A stretch of DNA of 64,000 nucleotides, from NCBI RefSeq assembly GCF_900207575.1, contig NZ_OAOQ01000001.1, positions 372,001 through 436,000 on the forward strand, in the 5' to 3' direction. Each line of letters starts with the position of its first letter. The first letter of the stretch is position 1. Below are positions 62,966 through 64,000 of this stretch, one piece after another. Below the pieces are notes generated by a model. The model was not told the origin of the DNA and ran no database searches. It was given only the letters and a program-made list of their open reading frames with translations. The stretch is from Cereibacter ovatus (GTDB lineage: Bacteria > Pseudomonadota > Alphaproteobacteria > Rhodobacterales > Rhodobacteraceae). The position numbers and the translations under genes were made by a program.

Positions 62966-63271
62966 ATGCTGTCAAAGACATACCACCTTAAGTTTCCAAG
63001 TCTGGATGCCGCGCAGATTGCGGTGCCATTCGTGATCGAGGCGCTGGGGAACGCGATCCCCGCCTGCAATCTGAGCGGCCTTAACGTGCTGATCTCAAAG
63101 GAAGGCGATGTGTCGATCAATGTCTTCTTCCCCGCCATCGGAGAGTTGAAGAACTTTGAAAAGAAACACGGCGGTTTTCTTGACACGATGAAGAAGACCT
63201 TTCTTTTCAAGTCCACCGGCTTCGACGGTGTGTGCATCTTCAACTTCGATCGCAACGAGGAAGCCGCCTGA
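62966..63271 (+). CDS. Small protein of unknown function upstream of cheA-like gene
   Basis: 101 residues from ATG 62966 (GGGG 8 nt upstream; an in-frame ATG at 62948 is possible). I do not recognise it. It is a compact, soluble, mixed alpha/beta sequence (LSKTYHLKFPSLDAAQIAVP; LNVLISKEGDVSINVFFPAI; LFKSTGFDGVCIFNF) with one or two Cys and no membrane segment. Base composition is less GC-biased than the neighbours. It is under the sigma-28 promoter and 120 nt before the CheA-type gene, so a role in chemotaxis or motility is inferred. Confidence 0.65.
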   Translation: MLSKTYHLKFPSLDAAQIAVPFVIEALGNAIPACNLSGLNVLISKEGDVSINVFFPAIGELKNFEKKHGGFLDTMKKTFLFKSTGFDGVCIFNFDRNEEAA

Positions 63272-63391
63272 CCTGCGCCCGCGCACCCGGTCCGGCCTGT
63301 CCGACATGAGCCATTCCCCTTACGTTCTCTTTCTGCCCTGCCGCATGGGTGCGCCTTGTCGCCCCCGTCGCGCCTCGTGCGGTTCAGGGCA

Positions 63392-64000
63392 ATGAGCGCG
63401 GCCGCCGAAATCGGCCCGGATGGCGGGCTGCTGCGCGTGTCTTCCGACAAGATCAGCCGGCTGATGGATCTTGTGGGCGAGCTGTCGCTGTCGGTGTCCG
63501 CGACCGTCCATTCCCCCGATCTGGCGGGGCTGGAATTGTCCGCTTTCGACGCGGCGGTTCATCGGCTGACCATGATCGTGCGCGAAGTGCAGGACGCCGC
63601 GACCGAGCTGCGCCTTGTGCCGGTCGATGACGTCTTCAAGCGCCTGCGCCGCATGGTGCGCGAGCTGGAACGCCAGACCGGCAAGAAGATCGAGATCGTT
63701 CTGGAAGGTGAGGATACCGCCATCGACAAGCTGGTGGCCGATCAGCTTTACGACCCGCTTCTGCATGTGGTGCGCAACTCGGCCGACCATGGGCTGGAGC
63801 CGCCAGACGAGCGTCGCGCCGCCGGCAAGCCCGAGGTCGGCCGCATCACCCTTTCCGCGGCCCAGATCGGCAGCGAGGTGCGGATCACCGTGTCCGACGA
63901 TGGTCGCGGCCTGTCGCGGGCCAAGATCCTGAAACGTGCGCGGGAACGCGGCCTGTTCGGCCCCGACGAGGAACCCGAACCGTCGGTGCTGTGGAAGGTG
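63392..64000 (+). CDS. CheA-type histidine kinase starting at P3, lacking P1 (cut by window edge)
   Basis: The first 203 codons are inside the window, and the gene runs past 64000. The translation begins MSAAAEIGPDGG and enters the CheA dimerisation helices at once (LRVSSDKISRLMDLVGELSL). The catalytic domain follows: N-box LLHVVRNSADHGLEPPDERR and G1 box VSDDGRGLSRAKIL. No HPt/P1 or P2 domain precedes it, and the 120 nt upstream have no frame for one. R. sphaeroides CheA4 is a known CheA without P1, which phosphorylates the P1 of CheA3; a similar split system is likely here. The ribosome site is weak (AGGGCA). Confidence 0.8.
   Translation, partial: MSAAAEIGPDGGLLRVSSDKISRLMDLVGELSLSVSATVHSPDLAGLELSAFDAAVHRLTMIVREVQDAATELRLVPVDDVFKRLRRMVRELERQTGKKIEIVLEGEDTAIDKLVADQLYDPLLHVVRNSADHGLEPPDERRAAGKPEVGRITLSAAQIGSEVRITVSDDGRGLSRAKILKRARERGLFGPDEEPEPSVLWKV

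Noticed and set aside
62576-63271. 231-codon version of the small unknown gene upstream of cheA
   Set aside because: The first 130 codons are Arg/Pro/Ser-rich without a start signal and begin upstream of the sigma-28 promoter; only the part from 62966 looks like a protein.
63272-63391. A P1/HPt domain of the CheA-like kinase hidden upstream by a frameshift
   Set aside because: None of the three plus frames in this 120-nt gap shows an HPt-like helix or a His-containing motif.

Overview
The window is GC-rich and densely coded, and it looks like the chromosome of a purple non-sulfur-type Rhodobacteraceae close to Rhodobacter/Cereibacter sphaeroides. Reasons: an E. coli-type complex I operon with a fused nuoCD; a TRAP transporter whose binding protein closely resembles TakP; a sorbitol/mannitol (smo-mtlK) operon; and a flagellar cluster organised like the Fla1 system of R. 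sphaeroides (dedicated RpoN2, a FleQ/FleT activator pair, separate SltF muramidase, giant FlgK, PomAB-like stator). The organism assignment is inferred from gene content only; no database search was possible.

Layout. 1-7363 (minus): nuoA-B-CD-E-F-G-H, all overlapping by 4 nt and running off the left edge, with an FNR-type box upstream. 7767-11378: takQM (+) and takP (-), convergent on a symmetric terminator. 11622-18935 (minus): HAD phosphatase, SorC-type regulator, smoE-F-G-K and mtlK; smoS, expected between smoK and mtlK, is absent. 19088-19568: decayed ferritin-like DUF892/YciE pseudogene followed by a repeated element. 19737-24633: a sensory module made of a hypothetical protein and a LuxR-type response regulator (minus), divergent from a secreted molybdopterin-oxidoreductase-fold protein and a hybrid kinase with PAS, HK, REC and HPt (plus). 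A perfect CtrA box lies between the two arms.

24683-62549 is the flagellar locus: a divergent acidic repeat protein, flgBCDEF, flgGHI-(orf)-JKL, sltF, fleQ, then fliD, motBA, fliC, rpoN2, three small genes of poorly known function (one probably motF), flhB-fliRQPONMLK, and fliJIHGFE-fleT. I find six good -24/-12 (sigma-54) promoters (flgB, flgG, sltF, motA, fliK, fleT) and two strong sigma-28 promoters (fliD and the gene beyond fleT), with a weaker one at fliC. This fits a hierarchy FleQ/RpoN2 to FleT to structural genes to FliA-dependent late genes. fliA, flhA, flgA, flgM, flgN and fliS are not in the window.

62642-64000 (+): a sigma-28 promoter, a ~290-nt untranslated leader holding a near-perfect 20-bp dyad, a 101-residue unknown protein and the start of a CheA-type kinase that begins directly at the dimerisation domain, without an HPt/P1 domain. 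No tRNA, rRNA, CRISPR array, insertion sequence or integrase was seen.
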